In this document: positions 29,405 through 40,162 of the stretch, in pieces
Numbering within the stretch: the first letter of the stretch is position 1
Layout: every line of letters starts with the position of its first letter
Source of the DNA: Clavaria fumosa
Lineage: Eukaryota > Basidiomycota > Agaricomycetes > Agaricales > Clavariaceae
DNA: 64,000 nt
Assembly: GCA_951802425.1 (NCBI GenBank)
Contig: OX637794.1
Location: 3,286,001-3,350,000, forward strand
Direction: 5' to 3'
The notes under the pieces: generated by a model
Databases searched by the model: none
Told to the model about the DNA's origin: nothing
Seen by the model: the letters and a program-made list of their open reading frames with translations, nothing else
Position numbers and translations under genes: made by a program

Positions 29405-32400
29405 CTAAACTTCGAGTGGTCCGGGTTTGTCAGGGTAAGTGGAGTGGAAGTCCGCGACAAGGTCCGGGGCGTGCTCAAGCTCCGTAGCGAGCAGCCAGGA
29501 GGTCTCTTCGTCAGTTCCTTCGTAACCCGTCCACCGGACTAGGTAGAGTAGCTTACAATTCTTCCTCCGGTTGTCGTACTTAGAATCCAAAATCTCCGTG
29601 ATCTCGAATTCCAGTTCTCCGTCGACAACTACGGGTTCCGGAGGGGGCTGGATCCGGTTCGGAATGGTGTTCGGTGTCGCTAATTCCAGCATTGACACGT
29701 GGAAGACCGGATGTACGGAGCGGAGGGTTTCCGGGAGTCGGAGCGTGAAGGAGCTTCGTCCGGCTTGAGCGATGATCTCGTAAGGTCCGAGCATTTTCTC
29801 GCTGAGCTTTTTGGACGGTCGGGTGGTGCGGAAGAATTCCGCTTTGATGAAAACTTTGTTTCCAATGCGGAAATCTGGGGCCGGAAGACGTTGCTGGTCA
29901 GCGGACTTTTGGTACCGTTGCTGCGCGGCAAGGATTTGTTGCCGGAGTTCCTGGTGGAGAGTTTCCAGGTCAGCGACATATGTCCGGGCACGGGAGGAGG
30001 TCATGTCCTGGTCGACGCGGATGGAGATGCTAGGGTGGTAACCCTTGTTAGCAAAGAACGGTGAAATTCCGGTCGTCTCGCTCGGAGCGTTGTTGTAAGC
30101 GAACTCCGCGAGCGGGAGGAGTTCAGACCAATTGTCTTGCTGATAGTTGCAGTAAGACCGGAGATACTGCTCCAGGGTCTGATTTAACCGTTCAGTTTGA
30201 CCGTCTGCCTCCGGGTGATGTCCGGATGTGAAATGGAGAGTCATGTTGAGCGCTTTCCCGAGGGAGCGGAAAAAGTGAGAAACAAATTCCGGTCCGCAAT
30301 CGGAGGTTACGTGCGAGGGAACTCCGTGTTTGGAGAAAACGTGCTGGACGAAAAGTCCGGCAAGGTCCGTCGATGTAACTGTGTCGAAAGTCGGGGTAAA
30401 AATTCCTTGCTTGGAAAAGCGGTCAACAACGACAAGGATGGAATTAAATCCGTCAGATTGCGGGAGGTGTTCAATGAAGTCCATGGAGATTGAATTCCAT
30501 GGTAATTCCGGGACCGGGAGTTGGTGGAGGAGACCATAAGGTCGGTGCCTTCGGGTCTTCGATCTGCCGCAGTTAGTACAGGAGTTGCAATACTCCGACA
30601 CAAAACTGTGAAGTCCGGGCCACGTATACTCCCTTCGGATCAAATCCAGAGTCTTGTTTTGTCCGAAGTGTCCGGAGATCGGGTGGTCGTGCCTGTACAG
30701 CAGGACACGGAGTCGGAGGTCGTTGGAGTCTGGAACGTATATCCGGTCGTCCAGTCGCAGGAAGCCGGACGCATCTACAGTCCACCGGGGATTATCTCCG
30801 GTGCCCGAGAGAACTTTGTCCAGGCGTGTGCTTGCGACCGGATCATCGCGGAGCGAGTTCCGGATGTCCGTTCGGAGTTTTTCCTCGTCCATGACAAGGA
30901 CGGATCGGAGTGCGAGTCCTTCGAGGGAGGTTGCTCGGAGGGAGGTGGCCAGCTGTTCGGAGGTGAAAATCGGTCGGAGGTTCTGCGGATTTACGCTGGC
31001 GTAGCCACTATCTCCCTCTTTGGGGTAAACGTCCCATCGTCGGGTAAGAGTGTCGGGTTTTGTTCCAAGTTTTCTGGGGCGAAATCGGATAACCATGTTG
31101 AAACCGGAGAGGAATTCCGACCACCGGGCTTGTCTCCGAGACAAAGTCCGGGTAGTTCCGAAGTATTCCAGGTTCTTGTGGTCCGTAATAATGTGGACCG
31201 GAATAGCGGAACCTTCGAGGTAGTGACGCCACTCACCGAATGCCTCGAATATGGCCAGGAGTTCCTTGTCATGGGTGTCGTAGTTCAACTCCGCATCGTG
31301 CAATGTCCGGGAGTGAAAAGCGACCGGATGAATTTCTCTGGGTGGCGATTCCACGGAGAGTATCGCGGCGACCGCGTAGTCCGAAGCATCTGTTTCCACA
31401 ATTATTGGGACGCCGGGAACGAAGTTCGCCAGTATCGGGGCCGAGGTAAAAGCCGTCTTGAGGGTTTCGAAGGCTTCCCGGCAGTCGGGGTTGAAGTTCC
31501 AGATGGTGGACTTCCGTGTGAGTCGGGTTAGAGGGATGACGATGTCAGAGTACCGGAAGATGAATCTCTGGTAGAAGTTGGCGAATCCGAGGAAGGACTG
31601 GACGTCCTTCACTTTCCGGGGCTCCGGCCATTCCGTAATGGCTTTCACCTTCACTGGGTCCATCGCGAGTCCTTCCGGAGAGAGTAGGAAACCTAGGTAC
31701 TCAACTCTTTCAGTATGGAAAAAGCATTTCCCTGCGTGAGCGAAAAGTCCGTTGGCGCGTAAGCGCCGGAATACTTCTCGGACATGCTCTACGTGCGATT
31801 CCAGGTTGTCGGAGTATACCAGGATGTCGTCCAGATAGACGATCATAAACTTGTCCAGGAGGTCGGAAAACACATCGTTTACGAAGTGTTGAAATGCCGC
31901 AGGGGCGTTAGTAAGTCCGAAGGGCATAACGCACCATTCGAACGAACCATACCGGGTCCGGAAGGCGGTTTTCCATTCGTCGCCTTCTGCGATCCGGACC
32001 ACATGGTACGCGTGCCGGAGATCGATTTTGGTGTATACCTTTGCACTTCCGGCTACATCCAGCAGATCGCGGGTCAGGGGGATCGGGTATCGGTCTTTCC
32101 GAGTAATCCGGTTAAGGGCTCGGAAGTCCATGCATAGCCGGAGACTTCCATCCTTTTTCCGGACGAATAAGACAGGAGCTCCATGGGAAGAGCTGGTTGG
32201 GCGGATAAATTCGATGCGGAGATGTTCATCGAGGAAATCCCGCAGTGTACGGAGCTCCGTCTGGGAGAGGGAATATATCGGCCCATGGGGCGAAGTTTTA
32301 CCTTCTTCCAGATTAATCCGGAGGTTGTACGGTCGATGCGGAGCTAGAGTGTCCGCTTTCGTCTTGCTGAACACATCAGCGAAGTTGTGGTATTCCTCCG

Positions 32401-33106
32401 GGACAGAGGACAGGTCCACCGGTTCGGTCGCGACGGAGCGGACAGATGTTTCGTCACCAAAATGGTGCAGCATGAAAGTCCGAGATCCCTTTGATTCGGA
32501 GATCTTGGTAAATTCCACCGCGTTGACAAAACGAATCTCCGCGTGCCGTGGTGGTGATTTCGGAGGGGGAGTGAGGACAGTAGTTCCCACTTTCGGAGTC
32601 GGGGTTCGGGGGTCGGAGGTCGGATTTGATGTTCGGGAATACTCCGGTGTCCAGAATTCGACACTGCCTCTAACCCAGTCAACCAACGGGTTGTAGCAGG
32701 TGAGCCAGTTATATCCGAGGACAGCAGAGCAGGCGGGATCCATTCGGGCTACCAGGAATTCTAACTTGAAAAGTTCTCCAGTAGGGAACTGGACGGAGAG
32801 GGTGAGTTTGGAGTCGACGACGTCCGTGGAGGAGCCATCAAAGAGTCGGAGTGACATGGGAGAAATCGGAGTTGTTCGGAGTTTGTTTTCCTTAACGAAG
32901 TCGGGACTTATGAAACAGTGCGATGACCCGGAATCAACCAAGGTCCGGAAATACGGGGAACGATCTATATTCGGAGCAGACAAAGTTATATACAGGGAGT
33001 CGGAGGAAGGGGAAACGGCAGATGCGCCGAGGCGGAACTCGTAACGTGCACTGGCTGGGGCGGCGCGGTCCTCCGGTAGTGCGGACTTTGAAGGGCCGCT
33101 CAGGAG
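29405..33106 (-). CDS. pol: Pol of chromovirus B2: protease, RT, RNase H, integrase, chromodomain
   Basis: About 1,230 codons open in the -1 frame of gag, entered at the AAAAAAC site (33106-33112); the GTG at 32983 is inside the frame and is not the start. Protease LVDSGSSHCF, RT box YLDD with flanking MIV and ILVYSD, RNase H ETDASDYAVAA, integrase finger HDHPISGHFG to CTNCGRSK, DDE core (DFIEHLP, SDCGPEF, ERLNQTLEQ) and C-terminal chromodomain (LEFEITEILD to TSWLLATEL). Stops at 29405, about 85 bp from the antisense gene's end. No frame breaks seen, so potentially functional. Confidence 0.92.
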   Translation of the reverse strand, partial: LLSGPSKSALPEDRAAPASARYEFRLGASAVSPSSDSLYITLSAPNIDRSPYFRTLVDSGSSHCFISPDFVKENKLRTTPISPMSLRLFDGSSTDVVDSKLTLSVQFPTGELFKLEFLVARMDPACSAVLGYNWLTCYNPLVDWVRGSVEFWTPEYSRTSNPTSDPRTPTPKVGTTVLTPPPKSPPRHAEIRFVNAVEFTKISESKGSRTFMLHHFGDETSVRSVATEPVDLSSVPEEYHNFADVFSKTKADTLAPHRPYNLRINLEEGKTSPHGPIYSLSQTELRTLRDFLDEHLRIEFIRPTSSSHGAPVLFVRKKDGSLRLCMDFRALNRITRKDRYPIPLTRDLLDVAGSAKVYTKIDLRHAYHVVRIAEGDEWKTAFRTRYGSFEWCVMPFGLTNAPAAFQHFVNDVFSDLLDKFMIVYLDDILVYSDNLESHVEHVREVFRRLRANGLFAHAGKCFFHTERVEYLGFLLSPEGLAMDPVKVKAITEWPEPRKVKDVQSFLGFANFYQRFIFRYSDIVIPLTRLTRKSTIWNFNPDCREAFETLKTAFTSAPILANFVPGVPIIVETDASDYAVAAILSVESPPREIHPVAFHSRTLHDAELNYDTHDKELLAIFEAFGEWRHYLEGSAIPVHIITDHKNLEYFGTTRTLSRRQARWSEFLSGFNMVIRFRPRKLGTKPDTLTRRWDVYPKEGDSGYASVNPQNLRPIFTSEQLATSLRATSLEGLALRSVLVMDEEKLRTDIRNSLRDDPVASTRLDKVLSGTGDNPRWTVDASGFLRLDDRIYVPDSNDLRLRVLLYRHDHPISGHFGQNKTLDLIRREYTWPGLHSFVSEYCNSCTNCGRSKTRRHRPYGLLHQLPVPELPWNSISMDFIEHLPQSDGFNSILVVVDRFSKQGIFTPTFDTVTSTDLAGLFVQHVFSKHGVPSHVTSDCGPEFVSHFFRSLGKALNMTLHFTSGHHPEADGQTERLNQTLEQYLRSYCNYQQDNWSELLPLAEFAYNNAPSETTGISPFFANKGYHPSISIRVDQDMTSSRARTYVADLETLHQELRQQILAAQQRYQKSADQQRLPAPDFRIGNKVFIKAEFFRTTRPSKKLSEKMLGPYEIIAQAGRSSFTLRLPETLRSVHPVFHVSMLELATPNTIPNRIQPPPEPVVVDGELEFEITEILDSKYDNRRKNCKLLYLVRWTGYEGTDEETSWLLATELEHAPDLVADFHSTYPDKPGPLEV

Positions 33107-34254
33107 TTTTTTGCCCGAGCAGCCGCAGCCTTAACCTCCGGAACTGTGTCGGAGGTCGTGACGGTTCGGGCCTTCTTGCCCTGCGTGTTCCGGGACTTCG
33201 GGCAGTCCTTCGCAACATGTCCGGTACCTCCGCAAACAAGGCAGAGGTTGTTGTCGAAGCGGCGTTTCCGTTCCTCCGGAGTTAGCTTCCCGTCTTTGCC
33301 GATCTTGTTGTCCTTCGGGGGATCGGTCTTTCGTGTGGATCCGGAGGCGTTTGAAGTTCCTCCGGAATTATTGGCGGGTTTGTTTCCTCCGGACGATTGT
33401 CCGGAGTTGTTTCCTTGGCGGGGCTTGCTGTCGGATTTCGCGGGCGCGTCGCGGGAACGTTCTCCTTGACGCTCCCAGTATCGCGCGTCGATGTCCTGGC
33501 AGAGTTTGCGCAGGACAGGGAGGGAAGTCGGTTTCCCGACTCGGGAGATCTCGTCCTTGAGGCGGTTCGGGAGTCCGCGGTAATAGTTGTGCCGGAGCGC
33601 GGCTTCGTCCCACCGGAGCTGCACGGCAATCCGGTTAAACTCGACGTTGTACGTCGTGATCCGTTGGGAGTCTTTCATGTGGAGGCAGTCGAGTTCGGCC
33701 TCCGCATCTCCGACGGGATCGTGCGGTCCGAAGTTATCCCGGAGTTCCTGGACGAATAAGTTCCAGTCGGAAATCCAGTCGGCATCCGGGGCTTCGCCTA
33801 GGAGAGCAGGTTCGAACCACTCGAGAGCAGTTCCCTGCAGGAAGGAGATGGCAAAGTTAATTTTCACCGAGTCCTCACTGAAAGTCCTCGGGCGGTCTCG
33901 GAAATTCAATTCGCATTGAACCAAGAAGCTGCGGAGCTTCTTGGTGTTGGAGCCGTTGAACGGCTCCGGTTCCTTGACGCGGGAAGACGAGGTGCCTCGT
34001 TCCTTGGTGGACACAGCCAAGGCGCGGATCGCGTTCGTGAGGTTTGGGGCTTCGGAGTCGGGGTCGGACAAGGGGGAGTCGGGCTGTTCAGCCGGAGGAG
34101 AACGGGATCGGGTTTTACGTGGAGCGGGTTGGGCTGGTTCGTCCCCCTCGCCAGGAGGGGTCGGATTAATGAGTTCTCCAACGTCGGACCCACCAGGGGT
34201 CGTCGGTCTGGCACTTGGGCGCAAGCGGCCACTGCGTCGGGGAGGTTCGGACAT
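33100..34254 (-). CDS. gag: Gag of chromovirus B2
   Basis: 384 residues from ATG 34254. Same plan as B1: disordered N-terminus, helical Gag domain, Asn-rich linker, CCHC knuckle CLVCGGTGHVAKDC near the C-terminus. It ends GCA AAA AAC TCC TGA, keeping the A_AAA_AAC slippery site (plus-strand coordinates 33106-33112). Confidence 0.92.
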   Translation of the reverse strand: MSEPPRRSGRLRPSARPTTPGGSDVGELINPTPPGEGDEPAQPAPRKTRSRSPPAEQPDSPLSDPDSEAPNLTNAIRALAVSTKERGTSSSRVKEPEPFNGSNTKKLRSFLVQCELNFRDRPRTFSEDSVKINFAISFLQGTALEWFEPALLGEAPDADWISDWNLFVQELRDNFGPHDPVGDAEAELDCLHMKDSQRITTYNVEFNRIAVQLRWDEAALRHNYYRGLPNRLKDEISRVGKPTSLPVLRKLCQDIDARYWERQGERSRDAPAKSDSKPRQGNNSGQSSGGNKPANNSGGTSNASGSTRKTDPPKDNKIGKDGKLTPEERKRRFDNNLCLVCGGTGHVAKDCPKSRNTQGKKARTVTTSDTVPEVKAAAARAKNS

Positions 34255-34269
34255 TGTGAGCGCAGAGTG

Positions 34270-34989
34270 GTTAGTCTGATAATACTGTTACGTCTATGTC
34301 GCGGAGGTCGGGCAGAGTAAAGTCCGAGCAGGAATAACAAAGTCCGGGCGTGTATGACAAAGTCCGGGCAGGAGTAACGAAGTCCGGGCGCGGCGGGGCG
34401 TGGCGAACATATTGAAACGACGCCCTCTGCAGATCAGTGTCTCGGATTTCGGGAAGTCGAAGGAGACGGGTTTCGGGCTTTAGCGGAGTAGAATGCGAGC
34501 GGGCGAGGTTGATTATCAGACTGGCTAGACAAGGCGGTAATCTACGAGTACTTATACTAAAGTCCGGGGCGATGCTAGCAACGGAGATAACTCCGGTACG
34601 ACTACAGAATCTGTTCGTAGCTACGGAGAAATGTCCGGGAGTCAGGAGAAGATCTTTACAATGGGACTATGGGACGGAGACGGAATCTGATCGGGACAAA
34701 CGTTAAACTACTAACTATGATTGTACAGATGTTTCCGGGAGTCCATCAATTGTCCGGGCGACGGGTCCGGGGCAGGACCAGTTCCTGGTTGCTCGAAGCA
34801 ACAGCAACTAGTGCGGACATCAGTTGGTGGCCCTTCAGGCACACTTCCTGATCCTGCGCTACGTCGCACAAGTGAAGTCCGGCGCTCTGGACATAAGTCC
34901 GAGAGCCCGGAGTTGAGATTGGGGGTCCGGAGACCGCCGGAGAAGGTCGGAGGAGGCCGGAGAATAGTCCGGTTGGCATGGGCGTGACA
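34270..34989 (-). repeat. 5' LTR of B2 with adjacent self-complementary PBS
   Basis: LTR 34286-34989 (704 bp). The adjacent bases on the plus strand (AGTCTGATAAT near 34273-34283) are the PBS on the minus strand. They are the complement of ATTATCAGACT in the LTR R region near 34511-34521. It has four 20-bp AAAGTCCGGGC-type units. Confidence 0.85.
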
Positions 34990-36706
34990 GTGTGGAGGTG
35001 TGGAATCGGAGTTGGAGCAGAGGTAAGGGAATTGGAGTTTTGGAGGTTTGGAGCAGAGGTGCAGAGGTGTGGAAATGGAGTCAGAGTCTCAGAGGAGAGG
35101 TGCAGAGGTAGCAGAGTTGGAGTCAGAGCAGCGGAGTAGCGGAGCGGAGGTGCGGAGCAGAGGTGCAGAGGTGCAGAGTGGAGGTGCGGAGGTAGCAGAG
35201 TGTGGAGGGGGGGGCAGAAAAGGTCGGAGATGCTGGGAGGCTGTGAGGACCTATTGTAAGTTCACTCACCCCCAAAAAATTTTTATCTTAAGAAAAATTT
35301 TTCCAAGTTTTACTAAGGGATTGTGAAGAAGTGGGCTAGAGTAGACAGAAGAGTAGAACAAAAACAGGAAACAAGGAGTGTTAGAGTTGTACAAAAGGTA
35401 ACATTGTATGGACAAGATTTCGGAGTTTTTGTAAAGTCAAGGGAAGTCAGAGTCAGAGTATTAAAGAATCAGAAAAAAGCAGAGTTTTGGAGTTTTGGGA
35501 TTTGTGAGGATTGGAGTAACAGGAAACATAGGGACATAGGAAGCATAACAATGTAGCAAAGGAACATAATTTTGGAATTTCGGAGTTTTTGGAGCATCGG
35601 AGGAGGGCGGAATCTCGGAGTTTCGGAGATGCGGAGTCCGAGAATGTGAGTGCAGAGTGGTCCGGAGTTGTGCAGAGATGTGGCGTGGAGGTCCGAGACC
35701 ATGTCAGAGGAGTTCAGAGTAGTTCGGAGTAGCAAGGATCAAGGATTGTGTGAGCAACCTCGCTGGACAGATGTGTTCACAAGATAGCAATCCTGAGAAC
35801 TGGTGATGCAACCACAGTGGGCAGCATCCAGAATCGGGTCCAGATTCGGACTCGCTGCAGCAAGGATAGAATCGGAGTCCCGGAGTCGGAGTTCCGGAGT
35901 AGGTCCGGAGTATGCACTGGCCAAGCGCCCATCGGAGTCCATGCCCGGATCGGGCTGGAGTCGGATCGGAGTTTCGGAGTCAGATATCTGCGAGTGCGGG
36001 AGTCCTTGAATTGTTAGGCTTGTACACTGGACAATCAGCAGATTGTATATGGTACAGCCAGGTGTCCAAAGGACCAAGTCACACAAGGGGACAAGATCAG
36101 AGTTCAGAGGGCCACGAAGCAAGACAAAGTGTCCGGAGTTCGGAGTTCCGGATTTCGGAGGTCCGGAGTTTGACAGTCCGGAGTTCGGAGGTTCGGAGTT
36201 TTGGGGGTCTGGAGCTCGGAGTTCAGCATTTCCCGTCTCGGAGTTTCACAACATGGTAATCCACGAAGGAAACGAGCACAAGGAAAGCACAAACAAGAGC
36301 CAGAGACTGGATATCCAACATTCCCCATCTCGGAGTGGCCAGAGACGGAGTCCGGATATCTGGAGTTCGGAGTTTCCTGTTTCAGAGCCTCGCAATATCG
36401 GATATGAAGGAGGCGAGCCAGGGAGAACCCAGGAACAGGGGGCCAGAGTTCGGAAGTCCAGCATTCGGTGTTTTCCTGCCTCAATTCTCCCAACATGAAG
36501 GAGATGAGCTAAGGAGCACTGGGAATTGTTGGCTGGGCTTTGGAAAATGTCCTAGTTGTATCGCCGTGGACAGACGGCTTGTGGCAAATCCAGGTCCGGA
36601 GCAAATGCACACAAAGTGTGCTCGAATGGACCGGAGTTTCGGAGCGGAGTTTCGGATCGGAGGTGCAGATCGGAGGTGTGGATCGGAGGTGCAGATCGGA
36701 GTTATC
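34990..36706 (-). other. C internal region, low-complexity GA-rich, no gene
   Basis: 1.7 kb of GGAGTTCGGAG and GGTGCAGAGGTG-type simple sequence with no frame of normal protein composition. A segment at 36542-36663 (beginning GGAAAATGTCCTAGTTG) recurs at 37965-38084. Its plus-strand translation has a CPSC...KC pattern that could be a decayed cysteine cluster, but the frames around it are broken. Confidence 0.6.
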
Positions 36707-37947
36707 TGTTACGTGCATGCTCGGAGGGTCAGGGTGAAGTCCGGTCAGAGTTCAGAGTTCGGGTCCGGGGTGTCCGGGATGTCCGGGTGTGGACTTCGGG
36801 GTTCGGACGGGACTTTGGCAAATGTATTGAAACGACGCCCTTACTGAGTCCTGGGTGTCCCATATTTCGAAGTTGCAGGAGTTCGGGATCTCAGGTCCGG
36901 TGCTCGGGTGAGTCGTCTGGGTTGGACTTGAGATTAGGGATGGACAGGAGGATGGAGATGGAGTTGGGATGGAGTTCGGGTTTGAACAAGTGACTAAGTA
37001 GAGGAGACGGAGGCCAGGAAGGAGGGATACGGAGTTCCGGAGTTCGGAGATGATTTCCGGAGGTCGGACGGATGGTGTGGGCTGTCAGGACAAATTCCGG
37101 GTGTCGGGTGGAAGTCAGGAGTTGGTCAGGAGTCGGTCGGTCAGTCAGGAATTAGCACAACTGACGTAGGAGACAGAGGATGAGGGTCGGATTAGACATG
37201 ATACAATTTACAAGGTGGCGGGCGGAAAGGACGGAGGTGCGGAGATAGACAGAGAGATGGGAGTCGGGGAGTCGGACGGGAGTACGGAGGTGCGGAGATA
37301 CGGAGGGACGGAGGGACGGAGGTGCGGGGGAGTTCGGGGGTATACAGGAGGAGTGTATGTGAGTATACGAGGGTGGTATCCGGACTGCAGAATACTCTAC
37401 GAAGTAGGTAGGTATATATACTACGAGTCTGGGGTGTTTCCAGCAACCCGGAGTTTTGGCGGTAGTTACGGAGAATGGCCCGGAGATACATCGCGGGACT
37501 TACTACGGAACAACGGGATAGCGACGGGGATCAGTTTCCTGATCCTGGAGTCAGATACTGCTACCGTCAGGATGGTAACTACACAGCCTAGCAACTGCGC
37601 GGATTGTCCGGTTTCCACGCTCGGAGTTCGTTGCTGGTGGAGTAACCACGGACGTCGGTTCACGACTGTTGGGAAGTCGGATTTGGGAATCGGAGATCGG
37701 GATCGGGAATCGGGAATCGGGATCGGGATCAGGACAGCCTCTTGGGGAACTATCCCCGGAGGTGGGTTTGGTGCCTCCCCACATGTGGGCAGGTACCCTC
37801 AGATGCTGAGGCACCAGAGCAGGAGTTCGGAGGTCTGGGTCCGGAGACCGGAGGTCGGAGGTTGGCGGTCGGGGCCGGAGATGGAAAGTCCGGGACCGGA
37901 GATCGTGTTTCCGGTCCGGACCGGAAGGGAGTGGCACGGACGTGACA
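36707..37947 (-). repeat. Solo LTR (B-related, B3)
   Basis: 1,241 bp. Plus strand starts TGTTACGTGCATG and ends CACGGACGTGACA, like the B LTR ends (TGTTACGTCTATG, CGGGCGTGACA). Flanks TTATC and TTATG are a target duplication with one change. No internal coding region remains, so it arose by LTR-LTR recombination. TATATATA occurs near 37413. Confidence 0.75.
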
Positions 37948-38191
37948 TTATGGATCAGAGGTTAGGAAAATGTCCTAGTTGTATCGCCATGGACAGATGG
38001 CTTGTGGCAAATCCAGGTCCAGAGCAAATGCACATGAAGTGCACTCGAACAGACTGGAGCTTCGGAGCGGAGTTTCGGATCGGAGGTGTGGATCAGACCT
38101 TTGGCTTTTGCAGCAAGGAGCAAGGCAAGCAGCAGCACAAAGGGCAAGCAAAGGACCAGTTGTATACACGAGGTTGTTAGTTTGAATATAC
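37948..38191 (-). other. C internal region, right piece with PBS
   Basis: It contains the second copy of the 120-bp repeat (37965-38084). The bases touching the LTR (38176-38191) read on the minus strand ATATTCAAACT, the complement of the R-region word AGTTCGAATAT in the left LTR with one mismatch. This gives C the same self-priming format as B. Confidence 0.5.
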
Positions 38192-39036
38192 TGTTAAGAT
38201 CTGATTCTTTGCTTCAAAGAGGGGTAGGAGGGGTAGTGTAGAGGAGACCAAAAAGGGCAAAGGCAAAGCTGGAGCAGAGCGGAGTCCGTTTGGAGTCCGG
38301 ATCGGAGTTGCATGAGGACTTCTCCTCTACACCAAGGGAGAGAACTGGAAGGAGGTCAAAGGGGGTGGGACTATGGCCTCAACTTATGGGTTGTGCCACC
38401 ACATGTATACGTGTCCCAATTTAACCTTGCTGGTACTTTGCTTTCCAGGACAAGGAAGGATGAAGTCCGAAGGGAAATCGCCTGGAGTCCGTCAGAGTCC
38501 ACCGGAGTTTTGCGGAACTCGTCAGGACTGTTGAGAACAGTGAGGACGAAGTCCCTTAATGCACAGACCAAGTGACAAGGACCAGAAATAACGTTAATAT
38601 TTGAACTGAGGATCATGGAGATACATGGGGGTTTATATGCTACTAGGGTAGGGCATAGGGCAGACTGTGAAACATGAATATATCAAATGTACATAGTAAT
38701 TTCACCTGAGGAGTGGGAAGGCATAGGTGATACATGTAAGACAAAGAATAAGTTCCCATGGGCAGTGGGCATCGTCCCAATGGTTGCTAACCATGGACTA
38801 GCACCAGGGAACATACTAGAAACAAAGTCCATATGGTCCGAAAGTCCGATATCGAAGTCCGACGAAAGTCCAGACCGGAGTTTCGGACCCCGGAGCGGAG
38901 TCGGAGCAGAGGTGCCGGAGTTGGAGCGGAGATGCGTCGGAGATGCATCAGAGGTATTTCAGAGGCACTAGGAAGTGTATTGGAGGTATTTCAAAGTGAT
39001 TAAGGGTGTTCTGGGTGACTGGATAGGACCATGACA
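38192..39036 (-). repeat. Right (5') LTR of C
   Basis: 845 bp, plus strand TGTTAAGATC to CCATGACA, followed by the target duplication CATGG at 39037-39041. It differs from the left LTR by scattered transitions. Confidence 0.88.
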
Positions 39037-39041
39037 CATGG

Positions 39042-39238
39042 GCAACTCATTAGGAGTTGTGGAGCGACCACCTGGGACACCATTCGGGCCCCACGTTAAC
39101 AAAAGTTTCATAGAATAAAAGTTCTATAGGTACATAAGTACACAGAAGAGCAGCCTAAGAGGACAGGACTGTTAAGAGATCGAAGAAATCCTGAGTGCCC
39201 AAGGCCTGGAACTTTATTTACAGCATCCAGGGCCTGTG
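39042..39238 (+). other. Rest of the A2 leader
   Basis: GCAACTCATTAGGAGTTGTGG and onward matches the A1 leader at 2930-3110. It joins directly to 18149 when C is removed. Confidence 0.75.
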
Positions 39239-40110
39239 ATGGCAGACCATGTTGCCCCGCCTGTAGCCCAACCTATGAGGCTTGACCTATCTGTTGCCCC
39301 CTTTGATGGGCAGAAAAGGAACTTCCATACATTCCTCCAATCACTTCACCTCTTGTTTATGGTGAACCCGACTACCTATGCTACAGACCTGGTGAAGGTC
39401 CTCTTTGCTTTGAGCAAAATTACTGGAGATGGATTCACTGCTGAATGGGCGAATATGAAAGTGGAAGAGATCCTGGGTAGTGGCGAGGCCGGAACCTGGG
39501 TGGAGTTTGTGGAAGAGATGAAGCGGGCATTTGATGACCCGAACAACCGTGCGACTGCCCTTGCTGATATCGCAGGGTTGAAACAGGGTGCCATGACAGC
39601 ACCAGAGTTCTTCGCGAGATTCGAGATGCTGTTCCAATGGGCAGAGTTGAGTGCAGAGAAGGACTCAGGAATCCTGGTCCATTGGCTGGAGTTGAACCTG
39701 AGTAGGAGGTTGGTGGAGAGAATCTATGGTGTCTCCCCGATGCCAGAGACATATGGAGAATGGAAGGTGCTGGCTGAGAGGCTTGATGCCCAGCAAAGGC
39801 GACTGGATGGGATACTCACAGAACAGACACCACAACCCACCACGACCCCCGCCCGACCTACCGCAACCCTACCACGACCTGCCATGACTGCTTTGTGACC
39901 TCTTGTGACCCCTCTGCTGTGTACTCCAGATGTGGCCATGGCCCGAGGATGGGCCCCTGCTGATGAGAGATTTTGTTTCTGATGCCACCAGACTGGCCAT
40001 GCTGTCCGTTTCTGCCCCCTGCCTGATACATGTCTGCAGGTCCCAAGGGGCAGCACCATGTGCCCCCCAAATGGCAGAGGGATATGAGAAAGAGATTGCA
40101 CAGCTCTGAG
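39239..40110 (+). pseudogene. gag: A2 gag, decayed
   Basis: Starts ATG 39239 (MADHVAPPVAQPM). The Gag domain aligns with A1 for about 215 residues and then stops at TGA 39896-39898 in the Pro-rich linker. Beyond it the zinc knuckle remains as CF-stop-CHQTGHAVRFC, so a second nonsense codon has hit the knuckle. The Pro-rich linker is shortened. Confidence 0.8.
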
Positions 40111-40162
40111 CCTGCATAGAGCTGTATGAGAGAGAGAGGAGGACTCCTGCTGGGGAGAAGAA

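Larger units (their letters stand above)
27206..34989 (-). mobile_element. Ty3/Gypsy chromovirus B2, gag-pol intact
   Basis: 7,784 bp on the minus strand, target duplication GTGTG (27201-27205, 34990-34994). Same order as B1. Gag and pol are open with the frameshift site between them, while the antisense gene has one nonsense codon. LTRs differ in length (765 and 704 bp). Confidence 0.92.
18155..39036 (-). mobile_element. Non-autonomous LTR element C holding B1, B2 and a solo LTR (20.9 kb)
   Basis: Two 845-bp LTRs (18155-18999 and 38192-39036) are flanked by the target duplication CATGG (18150-18154 and 39037-39041). Removing the block restores the family-A leader. The strand is inferred: the sequence next to the left LTR resembles the polypurine side of B, and a self-complementary PBS lies next to the right LTR. 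Subtracting nested elements leaves about 2.4 kb of GA-rich DNA with no gag or pol, i.e. a LARD-type element that must be mobilised by others. Confidence 0.82.

Noticed and set aside
30521..31531. 336-codon plus-strand frame in B2
   Set aside because: It is the complement of the B2 pol gene (RT/RNase H), which has the catalytic motifs; a shorter mirror frame exists opposite B1 pol.
35048..35326. GA-rich open frames in element C
   Set aside because: Composition is simple GGTGCAGAGG repeat; no conserved domain.
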